Part shown: in pieces, positions 19,433 through 29,210 of the stretch | Position numbering within the stretch: position 1 is the first letter of the stretch | Layout: every line of letters begins with the position of its first letter | Assembly (NCBI RefSeq): GCF_017876435.1 | Contig: NZ_JAGIOA010000001.1 | Coordinates: forward strand, 2,728,001-2,792,000 | Source: Microbacterium phyllosphaerae | GTDB taxonomy: Bacteria; Actinomycetota; Actinomycetes; Actinomycetales; Microbacteriaceae | DNA: 64,000 bases | Reading direction: 5' to 3' | Notes under the pieces: model-generated | Told to the model about the DNA's origin: nothing | What the model saw: only the letters and a program-made list of their open reading frames with translations | Database searches by the model: none | Translations under genes and position numbers: made by a program

Positions 19433-21724
19433 TCATGGCGGCTGCTTCTCGGTCCACAGCTGCAGTTCTCCGTCGTGCAGACCGACGAGGAGCCGCCCCT
19501 GTCGGTCTGTGCGCAGCACACGGGCGCCCGTGGCCGCGAGCGAGGCGAGAGTCTCCTCGCGAGGATGGCCGTAGTCATTGTCGACCCCGACGCTGAACAG
19601 CGCCACGAGCGGATGCAGATCGGCGTAGAGCTGGGCATCCTGGTCGGCGCTCCCGTGATGGGCGACTTTGACCACCGCGTACCGGCCCCGGATGTGCGCG
19701 GTGCGCTCCAGCATTCGCTGCCCCTCGGCCGACAGATCCCCGAGGAAGAGGGATCGCGGGACATCGCCGCCGCCGACCTCGAGAACGACGCTGAGATCGT
19801 TCCCCGGCGGGAACGCCGTCGACCTCCGCTGCGGCCACAGCACCTGCCAGGATGCTGCACCGAGGTCGCCTCGCTGACCTGCCCACGCCGGAGAGAGCGT
19901 CGCCCCTCCGTCGGCGAGGCGCTGCAGCATCCGCTCGTCTCCGCCCTCTGCGGTGGGGCCGTGAAGGACCGAACCGACTCTCCCCTGGACCGCCTCCACA
20001 CCACCCACGTGATCGAGATCGAAGTGCGTGAGCACCAGCAGATCGATGTGATCGATGCCGAGCGCCCGCAGACAGGCCGCGAGGGGCGCGGGATCCGGGC
20101 CGGTGTCGATCAGGGCGATCCGCCCCTCCGAGCGGATGAGAAGCGCGTCGCCCTGGCCGATGTCGCACGCGGCGATCGACCAGCCGTTCGGGCTGGTCGC
20201 ACTCGCGAGCGGGCCGCTGAGGACCACATGGGCACCGCCCAGCGCGAGCACGACCGCGAGAACCGCTCCCGCCCCGACCCGGATGATCGCCCTCCGACGG
20301 AATCCGTCGACCAGGACGACACCGATCGCGGCACTCACGAGAGCGACGAGGAACGCACTCGGTATCCCCGGTTGCATCACGAGCTGCGCGAACGGGAGCC
20401 GTGCGGTGATGGTCGCGGTCTCGGCGATCCATGCGGCGGGAAGCCACGCGGATGCCGCCAGGAGATCGGCGATGGCGGGCACCGGCGCCGCGAGGCACGC
20501 GAGCAGCCCGATGATCGTGGCGATCGGGGCGGCCGGCGCCGCCAGGAGGTTCGCCACGAGTCCGACCATCGACTGCTGCTCGGCGAACAGGGCGATCACC
20601 GGACCGCACACGAGCTGCGCGGCCGTCGGCACGGCGATCGCGAGAGCCAGCGGCTGTGGCATCCAGCGCCCGAGACCGCGCGTCAGAGAGGGAGCGAGCA
20701 TGATCAGCGCTCCCGATGCGGCGACCGACAGAGCGAATCCCGGCGTCGACGCAAGCCAGGGGTCGGCGATCAGGATGCCGACGGCGCTGAGCGCGAGCAT
20801 CCCCGCTCCTGCACTCGGACGCCCGAGAAGCAATGACAGCATCGTCACCCCTGCCATCACCGCGGCACGGATCACGCTCGGCTCCGGGGTGACGAGCACG
20901 ACGAATCCGGCGAGCACGAGGGCGGCGGAGATGACCCGGAGTACCCGGCCCGCCCCGCACAGACCTGCGAGCCAGAACGCGGCTCCGACGACGATCGCGC
21001 AGTTGGCGCCGGAGACCGCGGTCAGATGGCTGAGCCCGCTGGTGCGCATGTCGTCGTTCAGCTCCGCGGGCACCGCTCGGGTGTCGCCGACGGCCAGCCC
21101 GGGCAGGAGCCCTGCACCCGGCTCGGGGAGCCGCGATGAGCGCGCGATGAATGCGCTCCGGACATCTGCCGCCACCGCGAACACCCCCGACGCGGGTGTC
21201 TCGACGCTCGCGGTGCTCGCGAACACCACGAGCGCCGCCCGCTCCCCCGGTTCTGTCGCCTCGGCCTCGCCCGTGACGCTCACCGTCGCGCCGAGGTCGA
21301 AGCCGTCAGCCGGATCGATGCCGATGCGCACGGGCGCCGACGCCGCCCGCACCGCACCCGGCGATCCGAGCCCCGTGACCTGCACCTCCATCCAGAGGCG
21401 CCCGTCCCGCCCGATCGACGCCGACGAGGTGACCTCCCCCGTCGCCTCGACCACGCGCCCATCCCAGGATGCCGCCCCCTCCCGCCCCGGCAGCGACGAC
21501 ATCGCAGCGAGCGAGACCGCCGCGACCGCCGCGAGCATGACGACCACCAGCGCGGCACGCGACGCCGCACGGTCTGCACGTCTCAGCGCGACCGCACACA
21601 CGATGACCGCACCGACCCCACCCGCAAGCGCGCACCATCCCGCCGCGACAGGGATGAACACGCACAGCAGCGCGGCCGCCCACACTCCCCCAGCGACGGG
21701 CAGAAGCCGCAGATCCCGCCTCAC
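19433..21724 (-). CDS. comEC: ComEC/Rec2 family DNA-uptake channel
   Basis: A 763-residue membrane protein. Several N-terminal spans flank an OB-fold-like soluble part (about 60-180), then comes the competence channel domain with LLPGLAVGDTRAVPAELNDD and SGLSHLTAVSGANCAIV, and a C-terminal metallo-beta-lactamase-like domain with H-x-D-x-D-H (LTHFDLDHVGG) and KVAHHGS. It is thought to carry single-stranded DNA into the cytoplasm. GTG 21724 is the start. Its partner comEA is not adjacent: 2.8 kb of plus-strand genes lie between them. Full length and intact, so a working uptake pore is plausible if pili are present elsewhere. Confidence 0.95.
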   Translation of the reverse strand: MRRDLRLLPVAGGVWAAALLCVFIPVAAGWCALAGGVGAVIVCAVALRRADRAASRAALVVVMLAAVAAVSLAAMSSLPGREGAASWDGRVVEATGEVTSSASIGRDGRLWMEVQVTGLGSPGAVRAASAPVRIGIDPADGFDLGATVSVTGEAEATEPGERAALVVFASTASVETPASGVFAVAADVRSAFIARSSRLPEPGAGLLPGLAVGDTRAVPAELNDDMRTSGLSHLTAVSGANCAIVVGAAFWLAGLCGAGRVLRVISAALVLAGFVVLVTPEPSVIRAAVMAGVTMLSLLLGRPSAGAGMLALSAVGILIADPWLASTPGFALSVAASGALIMLAPSLTRGLGRWMPQPLALAIAVPTAAQLVCGPVIALFAEQQSMVGLVANLLAAPAAPIATIIGLLACLAAPVPAIADLLAASAWLPAAWIAETATITARLPFAQLVMQPGIPSAFLVALVSAAIGVVLVDGFRRRAIIRVGAGAVLAVVLALGGAHVVLSGPLASATSPNGWSIAACDIGQGDALLIRSEGRIALIDTGPDPAPLAACLRALGIDHIDLLVLTHFDLDHVGGVEAVQGRVGSVLHGPTAEGGDERMLQRLADGGATLSPAWAGQRGDLGAASWQVLWPQRRSTAFPPGNDLSVVLEVGGGDVPRSLFLGDLSAEGQRMLERTAHIRGRYAVVKVAHHGSADQDAQLYADLHPLVALFSVGVDNDYGHPREETLASLAATGARVLRTDRQGRLLVGLHDGELQLWTEKQPP

Positions 21725-21997
21725 CCGCGCACGCCGTCAGGCATCACGACGAGCACCCATCGGACGCTCGTACTCTTCGCGGACCCTCGCATCAGGGCAA
21801 CCTAAGGGCGCCCGCAGCGGTCTCCCCGACAGAGACCCACCGACTGTGGACAGACGTTCTGCGCCTCCCGATGTGCAGAATCGGAGCGCGCCACCACGAG
21901 CGCTGCACCTTTCCAGCTGCTCGACACCCGCAGGTGGACCCGAGACGTGCTGGCCGAGAGACTGCTGAGTACGGCGTCGACGGAGCTGCGTGCACCG

Positions 21998-22003
21998 TAG
22001 GCT
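21998..22003 (+). promoter_or_regulatory. -10 TAGGCT upstream of 22010 gene
   Basis: TAGGCT ends 6 nt before GTG 22010. GGAG directly before the start codon is too close to serve as a ribosome-binding site for it. Confidence 0.5.
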
Positions 22004-22009
22004 TCGGAG

Positions 22010-23053
22010 GTGATGCAGATCTCTGACCGCCCCCAGCGACGGCTGGTCCGGATCGCGGGCTGGATGTTCGCATGTGCGACCGTGGTCGCGCTGGCGGTCA
22101 TCGCCGTCGACTGGTTCTCCGCGCGCACCGCGTCCGTACTCATCGGGCCGCTCGACGACCAGATCCTCCTCAGCGCAGCCGTGCTCATCGCGTCCGTCGC
22201 GCTCGTGATGGGCTTGGTGAGCGTCTCGTCACCGACCTGGATGTTGCCGTTCAAGATCCTCGGGATCCTCGGCGCGGCCGTCGCTGTCCTCGGAGCGGGA
22301 TTCTCCACGCTGTGGAGCGTCGACGTCACGATGACGACACTGACCGACGATGGCTGCGACACCGGATACGTCGTGGTCGAGCGTTCGCTGCTGATGGGAT
22401 CGAGGGGAACGGTCTACCGGCAGGACGGTCCGATCGTCGCCTCACCGATGGCGCGGACCTCGGGGAACAACGCGCATCAGCCGTTCGCCGCGGGCGATTA
22501 TGGAGCGACTGTGGACGGCACGGCACTGATCGTGGAGTACCGACCGAATCCGACCGGCAGCCGCGTCACACTCGAGCTCCCGGTGATCGCTGACCGCCGG
22601 CCGAGCTGCGGGTACGCGAACACCAGCCTGAGCGCTCGTCCGGAGACCTCGGAGCCGACCGAGCCGGTGGAGGTTCTCACACCGACCGAGGTGGACGCGG
22701 AGATCCGTCGGCTCCTCGACGACTCGTTCGCCGCGACAGTGGGGACTCCCATCGATGCCGCGGGTGCCCCGCTCGATGCATCGGCGACGACACCGGATCC
22801 CGTCTCCTGCGCCGAGGGACCGGGCATGCAGCGCCACGTGGACATCGCCTTCCGCACAGACGACAACGCGAGATCGGTCACGCAGATCCTCGGTGTCTGG
22901 GACGACGCCGGGTACGAGTCGGACAGAGCGATGCAGGATGACATCAGGTACAGCGAGACAGCCCCCGTGGCACGCATGACCATCCGCGATACGACGAGCA
23001 TCGACGGACTCGTCCGGATGACGCTCACCTCGGCCTGCATGTCGACGGAGTAG
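22010..23053 (+). CDS. Hypothetical membrane protein with extracytoplasmic domain
   Basis: A 347-residue protein I do not recognise. Three hydrophobic segments (about residues 12-35, 48-70 and 75-100) are followed by a ~245-residue, mostly acidic and polar domain with scattered Cys (DDGCDTGYVV, RRPSCGYANT, PVSCAEGPG, TSACMSTE), which fits an exported disulfide-containing domain. A Pro/Glu/Thr stretch (about 212-228) links two halves. Start GTG 22010 fits a leaderless promoter; ATG 22013 is the alternative. It begins the plus-strand block between comEC and comEA. Confidence 0.75.
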   Translation: MMQISDRPQRRLVRIAGWMFACATVVALAVIAVDWFSARTASVLIGPLDDQILLSAAVLIASVALVMGLVSVSSPTWMLPFKILGILGAAVAVLGAGFSTLWSVDVTMTTLTDDGCDTGYVVVERSLLMGSRGTVYRQDGPIVASPMARTSGNNAHQPFAAGDYGATVDGTALIVEYRPNPTGSRVTLELPVIADRRPSCGYANTSLSARPETSEPTEPVEVLTPTEVDAEIRRLLDDSFAATVGTPIDAAGAPLDASATTPDPVSCAEGPGMQRHVDIAFRTDDNARSVTQILGVWDDAGYESDRAMQDDIRYSETAPVARMTIRDTTSIDGLVRMTLTSACMSTE

Positions 23054-23093
23054 GGCGCCCGCCCCCGAGCGTCCGCTCCCCGGCATCCCGTCG

Positions 23094-23099
23094 TACGCT
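23094..23099 (+). promoter_or_regulatory. -10 TACGCT upstream of 29-codon ORF
   Basis: TACGCT ends 6 nt before ATG 23106, matching the leaderless pattern seen at annotated genes here. Confidence 0.45.
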
Positions 23100-23105
23100 G
23101 GTGCC

Positions 23106-23195
23106 ATGGAGCGGACGCTGCGCAATCTGGTGATCGCGTCGATCGGCCGGCGCGCTGCGGCGATCCGCCGAGGAGAGGTCGTCGCGAATGCATGA
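23106..23195 (+). CDS. 29-residue ORF overlapping the FAD oxidoreductase start
   Basis: ATG 23106 starts a 29-codon basic ORF (MERTLRNLVIASIGRRAA then AIRRGEVVANA). It has a leaderless-type -10 and overlaps the next gene by 8 nt. Its AGGAGAGG (23170-23177) also serves as the ribosome-binding site for the downstream start. It could be a coupled small protein or simply the 5' leader of the oxidoreductase mRNA. I cannot assign a function. Confidence 0.45.
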   Translation: MERTLRNLVIASIGRRAAAIRRGEVVANA

Positions 23196-24462
23196 CGTGA
23201 TCGTCGTCGGCGCCGGTCTGGCGGGGCTCCGCTGTGCCGGGCTGCTCTCCGCGCGCGGGCTCGATGTCGTCGTCCTCGAGGCTGCGGAAACGGTCGGAGG
23301 ACGCCAGCGCACCGACATCGTGGACGGCTTCCGTCTGGATCGCGGATTTCAGGTGCTCAATCCGGCCTACCCTGCGGTGCGGCGCAGCATCGATCTCGAC
23401 GCACTCGCGCTGGGGAGCTTCCCGGTGGGTGTGCGTGTGCGCACGACGGACGGGATGGCCGAGCTGAGACATCCGCTTCGGTACCCGTCGTCGATCGCCG
23501 CGTCGCTGCGCAGCGGCCTGGTGAGCGGTCGGGATGCCGTCGCGCTGGCCCGCTGGGCCGCGCCGGCGTTCGTGCGTCCGCTCGCGCGTCTTGCGCGGAA
23601 CGATGTCTCCCTGCGCGAAGGGTGGGAGGCCGCGGGGCTGCGCGGCCCGCTCCGCACCGCGGTGCTCGAGCCGTTCCTCGCCGGGGTCCTGGCGGAGGAC
23701 CGAGGAGAGACGTCGAACGCATTCGCCCGGCTGCTTGTGCGGTACTTCGCGCTCGGTCGCCCCGGCCTGCCGGCACAGGGGATCGCTGCGGTCCCCGAGC
23801 AGCTTGCCGCGCATGCGCGGACGGCGGGAACCGAGATCCGTCTCGGCGCCCGTGCGGAACGCATGACAGCGCTCGGAGAGAGCATCAGGGTGGAGCTGAG
23901 CGACGGCGACTCCGTCGCCGCATCCCGGGTGGTCGTCGCGGTCGGCCCCGGCGATGCCGCCGGTCTCACGGGGCTCCCCGCGCCGACGACGAACGGCCTG
24001 CAGACATGGTGGTTCGCTGCTGCCGAACCACCGACCGGATCCGCGCTGCTGACCGTCGACGGCCGAGGCCGAGGCCCCGTCGTGAACACCGTCGTGATGA
24101 CGCACACTGTGCCCTCGTACGCGCCGGCCGGGCGTCACCTCATCGCCGCGACGTGCCTTCTCCCGCGCGGTGGCGACCCCGCCGCGGAGGTCGACGTCCG
24201 CCGCCATCTGAGGGAGATCTGGGGTGCGGACATCAGCGCGTGGGAGTTGATGCGGCGCGACGACATCCCCCATGCGCTCCCGGCTCAACCGGCGCCTCTC
24301 GGTGCCCCGCGATCGCCACGCTATGCCGAGCGTCTGTACATCGCAGGGGACCATCGAGGCACCGCCTCTATTCAAGGTGCGCTCACGTCTGGCGAACGCG
24401 CCGCGCACGCGATCCTCACTGACGCACGCTTGTCGAGCAGCGGCACGTCGGCTCTCGGCTGA
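23188..24462 (+). CDS. FAD-dependent oxidoreductase (amine oxidase/phytoene desaturase-like)
   Basis: A 424-residue flavoprotein of the NAD(P)-binding Rossmann/amine-oxidase superfamily. The dinucleotide motif is VIVVGAGLAGLRCAGLL at the N-terminus, followed by VVLEAAETVGGRQRT, and the C-terminal FAD signature is LYIAGDHRGTASIQGALTSGERAA. This matches protoporphyrinogen-oxidase-like or phytoene-desaturase-like proteins of unknown substrate. No signal peptide is seen. AGGAGAGG lies 10-17 nt before ATG 23188. It is convergent with comEA (49-nt gap). A role in competence is not implied. Confidence 0.85.
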   Translation: MHDVIVVGAGLAGLRCAGLLSARGLDVVVLEAAETVGGRQRTDIVDGFRLDRGFQVLNPAYPAVRRSIDLDALALGSFPVGVRVRTTDGMAELRHPLRYPSSIAASLRSGLVSGRDAVALARWAAPAFVRPLARLARNDVSLREGWEAAGLRGPLRTAVLEPFLAGVLAEDRGETSNAFARLLVRYFALGRPGLPAQGIAAVPEQLAAHARTAGTEIRLGARAERMTALGESIRVELSDGDSVAASRVVVAVGPGDAAGLTGLPAPTTNGLQTWWFAAAEPPTGSALLTVDGRGRGPVVNTVVMTHTVPSYAPAGRHLIAATCLLPRGGDPAAEVDVRRHLREIWGADISAWELMRRDDIPHALPAQPAPLGAPRSPRYAERLYIAGDHRGTASIQGALTSGERAAHAILTDARLSSSGTSALG

Positions 24463-24511
24463 CGACGCCCCGCTCGCGAAGACGCCTGGACAGGGCCCCG
24501 CAGGTCGCGCC

Positions 24512-25117
24512 TCACACCCGCACACCGTCGCGGATGCCGGCGAGCAGCTTCTCCCCTATCCCCGGGACGGCCAGCAGGTCGTCGACGGACTGGAATCGTC
24601 CGTTCTCGTCGCGCCAGGCGATGATCCGCTCCGCAAGCGCAGGACCGATGCGCGGCAGCGTCTCGAGTGCGGCCTGGTCCGCCGCATTCAGGTCGATACG
24701 GTCGTCCGAAGGCGCCACAGCCCCCGGGCCGTCCGCCGCCGCCCCGACGGTCGGCACGATGATCTGTTCGCCGTCCTCGAGCACGCGCGCGAGGTTGATC
24801 GCGGCGAGGTCTGCGTCGTCGGTGGTACCACCGGCGGCCGCCACCGCATCGACGAGTCGCGCATCGAGGTCGAGGACGTAGAGGCCTGGATGCTCGACAG
24901 CACCGAGCACATGCACGTAGAGCTCGCCCGTGGTGCCCCCGCCGTCAGCCGAAGCATCCGTCGCCAGCGGCACCGATTCGGTCGGCGCCGCCTGTCCTCT
25001 CATCAGCCCGAGTCCGACGGCCGCCGACAGCACGACCAGCGCCAGAACGATCGCCGCTCCGATGCTCAGCCGTAACCGGCGCGGCGAAGACGTCGGCGGA
25101 GGCGGAGAATCGGGCAT
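24512..25117 (-). CDS. comEA: ComEA family DNA-binding competence protein
   Basis: A 201-residue ComEA. It has an N-terminal membrane anchor (LRLSIGAAIVLALVVLSAAV), a linker, an SLBB domain (GELYVHVLGAVEHPGLYVLD) and a C-terminal double helix-hairpin-helix (DLNAADQAALETLPRIGPAL, then DLLAVPGIGEKLLAGIRDGV). It binds double-stranded DNA at the cell surface for uptake through ComEC. TAGCGT ends 6 nt before ATG 25117, so the mRNA is probably leaderless. It is separated from comEC by a plus-strand block, so the two cannot share the usual bicistronic mRNA without antisense overlap. Confidence 0.94.
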   Translation of the reverse strand: MPDSPPPPTSSPRRLRLSIGAAIVLALVVLSAAVGLGLMRGQAAPTESVPLATDASADGGGTTGELYVHVLGAVEHPGLYVLDLDARLVDAVAAAGGTTDDADLAAINLARVLEDGEQIIVPTVGAAADGPGAVAPSDDRIDLNAADQAALETLPRIGPALAERIIAWRDENGRFQSVDDLLAVPGIGEKLLAGIRDGVRV

Positions 25118-25123
25118 CCCGCC

Positions 25124-25129
25124 ACGCTA
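25124..25129 (-). promoter_or_regulatory. -10 TAGCGT, leaderless start of comEA
   Basis: TAGCGT with a 6-nt gap to ATG 25117, just downstream of the leuS terminator. Confidence 0.5.
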
Positions 25130-25154
25130 GGCGAGCGATCGCACGCCCCTCATG

Positions 25155-25199
25155 CGTCCGGCCGCCCGGCGGGGAGAACCCCCGCAGGGCGGCCGGATG
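25155..25199 (-). terminator. Terminator hairpin between leuS and comEA
   Basis: Nested inverted repeat: TCCGGCCGCCC (25157-25167) pairs with GGGCGGCCGGA (25187-25197), and an inner GCGGGG/CCCCGC stem closes on an AGAA loop. No T-run follows, but it is the strongest hairpin between leuS and comEA. Confidence 0.6.
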
Positions 25200-25237
25200 T
25201 GCAGAGCCGGTGCGTCGTTCGTCGACGACGCGGGCGG

Positions 25238-27823
25238 TCAGCCCTTGACGACGATGCTGACGATCTTGGGGGCGCGCACGACCACCTTGATGATCTCGCG
25301 GTCGCCGATCGAGCGGATGACGCGCTCGTCGGCGCGTGCCAGCGCCTCGAGCTCGGCCTCACCGATGCGCGCGGGCACCTCGAGCTGGGCGCGGACCTTG
25401 CCGCCCACCTGCACGACGGCCGTCACCGTGTCCTCGACGAGGAGTGCCGGGTCAGCCGAGCGCCAGGTGACGAGGCCGACGGACGGCTCGTGGCCGAGGA
25501 TCTCCCAGATCTCCTCCGCCGTGTGCGGTGCGATCAGGTCGAGCATCACGGCGATCGTCTCAGCGGCCTCACGGACCGCCGGGTCCGCTGCGCCTGCCGC
25601 GCCGTCGATGGTCTTGCGGGTGACGTTCACCAGCTCCATCAGACGGGCGACGAGCACGTTGAACTTCGTCTGCTCGACCAGCGCGGGCGCATCGGCGAGC
25701 AGCTTGTGCGTAGCGCGGCGCAGCGCGGCGTCACCGCCGGCGAACACCACGTCGACGGGCGAGGAGACCTCGTTCGCGATGCGGAGGGCTCGGGCGAGGA
25801 ACTTCTGGGCACCGGTCGTCGAGACGTCCGCCCAGTCCTTGTCGTCTTCCACCGGGCCGGCGAAGGCGAGGCCCACGCGCAGCGCGTCGGCGCCGTACGC
25901 GTCGAGCTCCTCTTCGAAGAGCACGAGGTTGCCCTTGCTCTTCGACATCTTCGCGCCGTCGAGCAGCACCATACCCTGGTTGATCAGGTTCGAGAACGGC
26001 TCGGTGAAGTCGATCAGGCCCATGTCGAAGAGGACCTTGGTGATGAAGCGCGCGTAGAGCAGGTGCAGGATCGCGTGCTCGACCCCACCGATGTACGAGT
26101 CGACGGGCGACCAGCGGGCTGCCTGAGCCGGATCGAACGCCACCGTGTCGCTGTTCGGCGAGAGGAAGCGCAGGAAATACCACGAGCTGTCCACGAACGT
26201 GTCCATGGTGTCGGGGTCACGCAGCACGGGGTCGCCGCTCGCGGCGTCGACCGTGCGCACCCAGCTCTCGGCCGCGCCCAGAGGCGACGAGCCCTTGGGC
26301 TTCAGGTCGAGTCCCTCGACGCTGGGCAGCTTCACCGGCAGCTGATCCTCGGGCACCGGGATGATCCGGCCGTCCTCGGCGTGCAGCATCGGGATGGGCG
26401 TGCCCCAGAAGCGCTGGCGCGAGATCAGCCAGTCGCGGAGGCGATAGTTCTTCGCCGCACGACCCGTTCCCGACGCTTCGAGCTGCTCGATCGCACGGGC
26501 GATCGCGTTGCGCTTGGACAGACCGTTCAGGGGTCCGGAGTTGATCATCCGGCCCTCACCCGTCAGAGCGATGCCGGTGGATGCGGGGTTCTGCTCGTCG
26601 AGAGCGGCACCCGTGTCGATCGGCACGCCCTCGTCATCGACCTCGATGACCGGCATCGCGCCGGTGACCGGCGCCGTCGTGTCGACGACGACCTTGACCG
26701 GCAGATCGAAGGCACGGGCGAAGTCGAGGTCGCGCTGGTCGTGCGCTGGCACGGCCATGACCGCACCGTGACCGTAGTCCGCCAGCACGTAATCCGCAGC
26801 CCACACCGGCAGCTTCTCGCCGTTGACGGGGTTGATCGCGTATCGCTCCAGGAAGACACCGGTCTTCGGACGATCGGTCGCCTGACGGTCGACGTCGGTC
26901 GTCTTCTGCACGTCACCCAGGTACTTTGCGAAGCGCTCGCGCACCTCAGCAGGAGCATCCGCGGCGAGCTCGCTCGCCAGGTCGGAGTCGGGTGCGACGA
27001 CGAAGAACGTCGCGCCGTGCAGCGTGTCCGGACGGGTCGAGAACACGGTGACCGGCTCGTCGCGACCCTCGATGCGGAAGTCGACGTCGGCGCCGATCGA
27101 ACGGCCGATCCAGTTGCGCTGCATCTGCAGCACCTTGTGCGGCCAGAAGCCCTCAAGCTGGTTCAGGTCGTCGAGCAGTCGGTCGGCGTAGTCCGTGATC
27201 TTGAAGTACCACTGGGTCAGCTTCTTCTTCACGACCTCGGCACCGCAGCGATCGCAGCGTCCGTCGACGACCTGCTCGTTCGCGAGCACCGTCTGGTCGT
27301 TCGGGCACCAGTTGACAGCGCTCTTCTTGCGATACGCCAGGCCGCGCTCGTGCAGCTTCAGGAACAGCCACTGGTTCCAGCGGTAGTACTCCGGGTCGGA
27401 CGTGTGCAGCACGCGCGACCAGTCGAACGAGACGCCGTAGTTCTGGAACGCCCGCTTCTGCTGGGCGATGTTCTGGTAGGTCCACTCACGCGGGTCGGCT
27501 CCCTGGCGGATGGCCGCGTTCTCGGCCGGCAGACCGAACGAGTCCCAGCCGATCGGGTTGAGCACGTTGTGCCCTCGGTGACGCCAGAAGCGAGCCACGA
27601 TGTCGGAATAGAGGTAGTTCTCGGCGTGTCCCATGTGCAGGTCACCCGAGGGGTACGGGAACATCGCCAGCACGTAGCGGCGGGGCCGCGTGTCGTCGTC
27701 GCCGCCGGTGAGGAACGTCTCGTTCTCCGCCCAGTACTTCTGCCACTTGGCCTGGATAGCGTGCGCCGAGGAGGTCTCCTCGTCGACGGGAGAGGTGGAC
27801 AGGTTCTCAGACAACGAACGCAC
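25238..27823 (-). CDS. leuS: Leucyl-tRNA synthetase
   Basis: About 861 residues, a class I aminoacyl-tRNA synthetase charging tRNA-Leu. The HIGH-type motif is [20 protein letters not shown] is [11 protein letters not shown], and the inserted editing domain has the T-rich [16 protein letters not shown] block. A zinc-binding insert is suggested by [21 protein letters not shown]. The start is uncertain: GTG 27823 (VRSLSENLS) is used; TTG 27814 and TTG 27829 are alternatives, and none has a good ribosome-binding site. An in-frame extension to 28069 runs into pabB and is not coding. It lies 23 nt downstream of pabB. Confidence 0.95.
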   Translation of the reverse strand: MRSLSENLSTSPVDEETSSAHAIQAKWQKYWAENETFLTGGDDDTRPRRYVLAMFPYPSGDLHMGHAENYLYSDIVARFWRHRGHNVLNPIGWDSFGLPAENAAIRQGADPREWTYQNIAQQKRAFQNYGVSFDWSRVLHTSDPEYYRWNQWLFLKLHERGLAYRKKSAVNWCPNDQTVLANEQVVDGRCDRCGAEVVKKKLTQWYFKITDYADRLLDDLNQLEGFWPHKVLQMQRNWIGRSIGADVDFRIEGRDEPVTVFSTRPDTLHGATFFVVAPDSDLASELAADAPAEVRERFAKYLGDVQKTTDVDRQATDRPKTGVFLERYAINPVNGEKLPVWAADYVLADYGHGAVMAVPAHDQRDLDFARAFDLPVKVVVDTTAPVTGAMPVIEVDDEGVPIDTGAALDEQNPASTGIALTGEGRMINSGPLNGLSKRNAIARAIEQLEASGTGRAAKNYRLRDWLISRQRFWGTPIPMLHAEDGRIIPVPEDQLPVKLPSVEGLDLKPKGSSPLGAAESWVRTVDAASGDPVLRDPDTMDTFVDSSWYFLRFLSPNSDTVAFDPAQAARWSPVDSYIGGVEHAILHLLYARFITKVLFDMGLIDFTEPFSNLINQGMVLLDGAKMSKSKGNLVLFEEELDAYGADALRVGLAFAGPVEDDKDWADVSTTGAQKFLARALRIANEVSSPVDVVFAGGDAALRRATHKLLADAPALVEQTKFNVLVARLMELVNVTRKTIDGAAGAADPAVREAAETIAVMLDLIAPHTAEEIWEILGHEPSVGLVTWRSADPALLVEDTVTAVVQVGGKVRAQLEVPARIGEAELEALARADERVIRSIGDREIIKVVVRAPKIVSIVVKG

Positions 27824-27846
27824 GACCAATCTGAAGGGAAAGGGGA

Positions 27847-29169
27847 TCAGTTCAGGATATCGGAAGCCCAGGCCGCAGGCATTTCCGCACCGAGCGCTGC
27901 AAGGGGCGCCCGCGCTTTGGTCGCGACCTCGGCGACCTCGGATGCCGCGACGGAGCGCCATGTGATGCCCCCACCCGCTCCGACCACTGCGCGCTCGTGG
28001 TCGATGACGATGCTGCGGATGACCATCGCCAGGTCGAGCGAGCCGTCGTCGCCGATGTATCCGAAGCATCCGGCATAGACCCCGCGGGGCCCACCCTCCA
28101 GCTCGTGCAGTCGCGTCATCGCCGACAGCTTCGGGGCGCCGGTCATACTCCCGGCGGGGAAGGATGCGTCGAAGAGCGCGCCGGCAGTGGTGCCGACGGC
28201 GGCTTCACCGCTCACCGTGCTGACGAGCTGGTGCACCGCCGGATAGCTCTCGACCGCCCACAGGGCGTCGACGCGGATCGACCCCGGTTCGCACACCTGC
28301 GACAGGTCGTTGCGCATGAGGTCGACGATCATGACGTTCTCGGCGCGTTCCTTGACGTCGGTCGCGAGCTCTGCGGCGAGCGCGGCATCCTGCACCGGGT
28401 CCTGGCTGCGCGGGCGCGTTCCCTTGATGGGGCGGGTGCGGATGACTCCGCCTTCGGCGTGGAGGAACTGCTCAGGGCTCGCGCTGAGGAGGGAACGGCC
28501 ACCGATCCGTACGAAGCCTCCGTGATGGGCGGGGGTGGCGGATCGCAGCCGACGGTAGACCGACACGGGATCGTGCTCCCCCGGAACCGTGAAGCGGGTG
28601 GTCAGACACAGCTGGTAGGCGATCCCCGCTCTGATCAGGTCACGACACCGTTCGATGAGGGCCCCGTAGTCGTCGGGCGTGTGGCGGGCCGCGGCACGGC
28701 TCGGCTCTGCGGCGAGCGCGGGCGCTTCGCCGATGTCGGCAGATCCCCTGTCCGCCACGAAGACAGCCCACGCGTCCAGGTCGGCCTCCGGTGCCGCTAC
28801 CCAGACACGCCCCGTCGTGTGGTCTACGGCGGCGAAGCGGGTGGTGCGCAGCCATGCCCCACCGCCAGGCTCTTCCGACTCGGACACCGGGGCACCTGCG
28901 GCGCGGGCGCCCGTCTCGTAGTCGTACCACCCCACCCAGCCATCCCGCAGCGGAGGCTGTGAGGGGTCGACCCGCATCGCCGATGCATCCAGCCTGACGT
29001 GAGCGGGGAACGTGGCGGGCTCTCCCGTACCGATGAAGCTCCAGCCCTCGGCCGCGGAGGCACCGGCGTCGAGCCAGAAGACGTCGGGTTCCTCGCGCTC
29101 GAGCGCGAGGAAGAGCGCTGCAGGGTTCACCCCGTCCTCCAGGACGCGGGTGCTCAGGCGTTCGGGCAC
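27847..29169 (-). CDS. pabB: Aminodeoxychorismate synthase component I-like chorismate-binding enzyme
   Basis: A 440-residue chorismate-binding enzyme of the TrpE/PabB family. The C-terminal catalytic part has [36 protein letters not shown] and [11 protein letters not shown], with the final [21 protein letters not shown]. It converts chorismate to 4-amino-4-deoxychorismate for folate synthesis if PabB; an anthranilate synthase role is less likely because no trp gene is nearby. No glutaminase partner is seen in the window. GTG 29169 is the start, with TAGGCT 6 nt before it. Co-directional with leuS. Confidence 0.87.
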   Translation of the reverse strand: MPERLSTRVLEDGVNPAALFLALEREEPDVFWLDAGASAAEGWSFIGTGEPATFPAHVRLDASAMRVDPSQPPLRDGWVGWYDYETGARAAGAPVSESEEPGGGAWLRTTRFAAVDHTTGRVWVAAPEADLDAWAVFVADRGSADIGEAPALAAEPSRAAARHTPDDYGALIERCRDLIRAGIAYQLCLTTRFTVPGEHDPVSVYRRLRSATPAHHGGFVRIGGRSLLSASPEQFLHAEGGVIRTRPIKGTRPRSQDPVQDAALAAELATDVKERAENVMIVDLMRNDLSQVCEPGSIRVDALWAVESYPAVHQLVSTVSGEAAVGTTAGALFDASFPAGSMTGAPKLSAMTRLHELEGGPRGVYAGCFGYIGDDGSLDLAMVIRSIVIDHERAVVGAGGGITWRSVAASEVAEVATKARAPLAALGAEMPAAWASDILN

Positions 29170-29175
29170 GTTCTC

Positions 29176-29181
29176 AGCCTA
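29176..29181 (-). promoter_or_regulatory. -10 TAGGCT, leaderless start of pabB
   Basis: 6-nt gap to GTG 29169. It lies exactly at the -35 position (17-bp spacer) of the divergent dedA promoter. Confidence 0.5.
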
Positions 29182-29198
29182 GGCGGCGGTGCCTGCCG

Positions 29199-29204
29199 TA
29201 TTCT
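29199..29204 (+). promoter_or_regulatory. -10 TATTCT, leaderless start of dedA-like gene
   Basis: 6-nt gap to GTG 29211; interlocked with the pabB promoter on the other strand. Confidence 0.5.
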
Positions 29205-29210
29205 CAAGGG

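Noticed and set aside
21721..21744. 7-codon ORF ending in a GTGA overlap with comEC
   Set aside because: Too short and without a ribosome-binding site; can arise by chance.
25199..28078. 959-codon plus-strand frame opposite leuS
   Set aside because: Antisense shadow of leuS.
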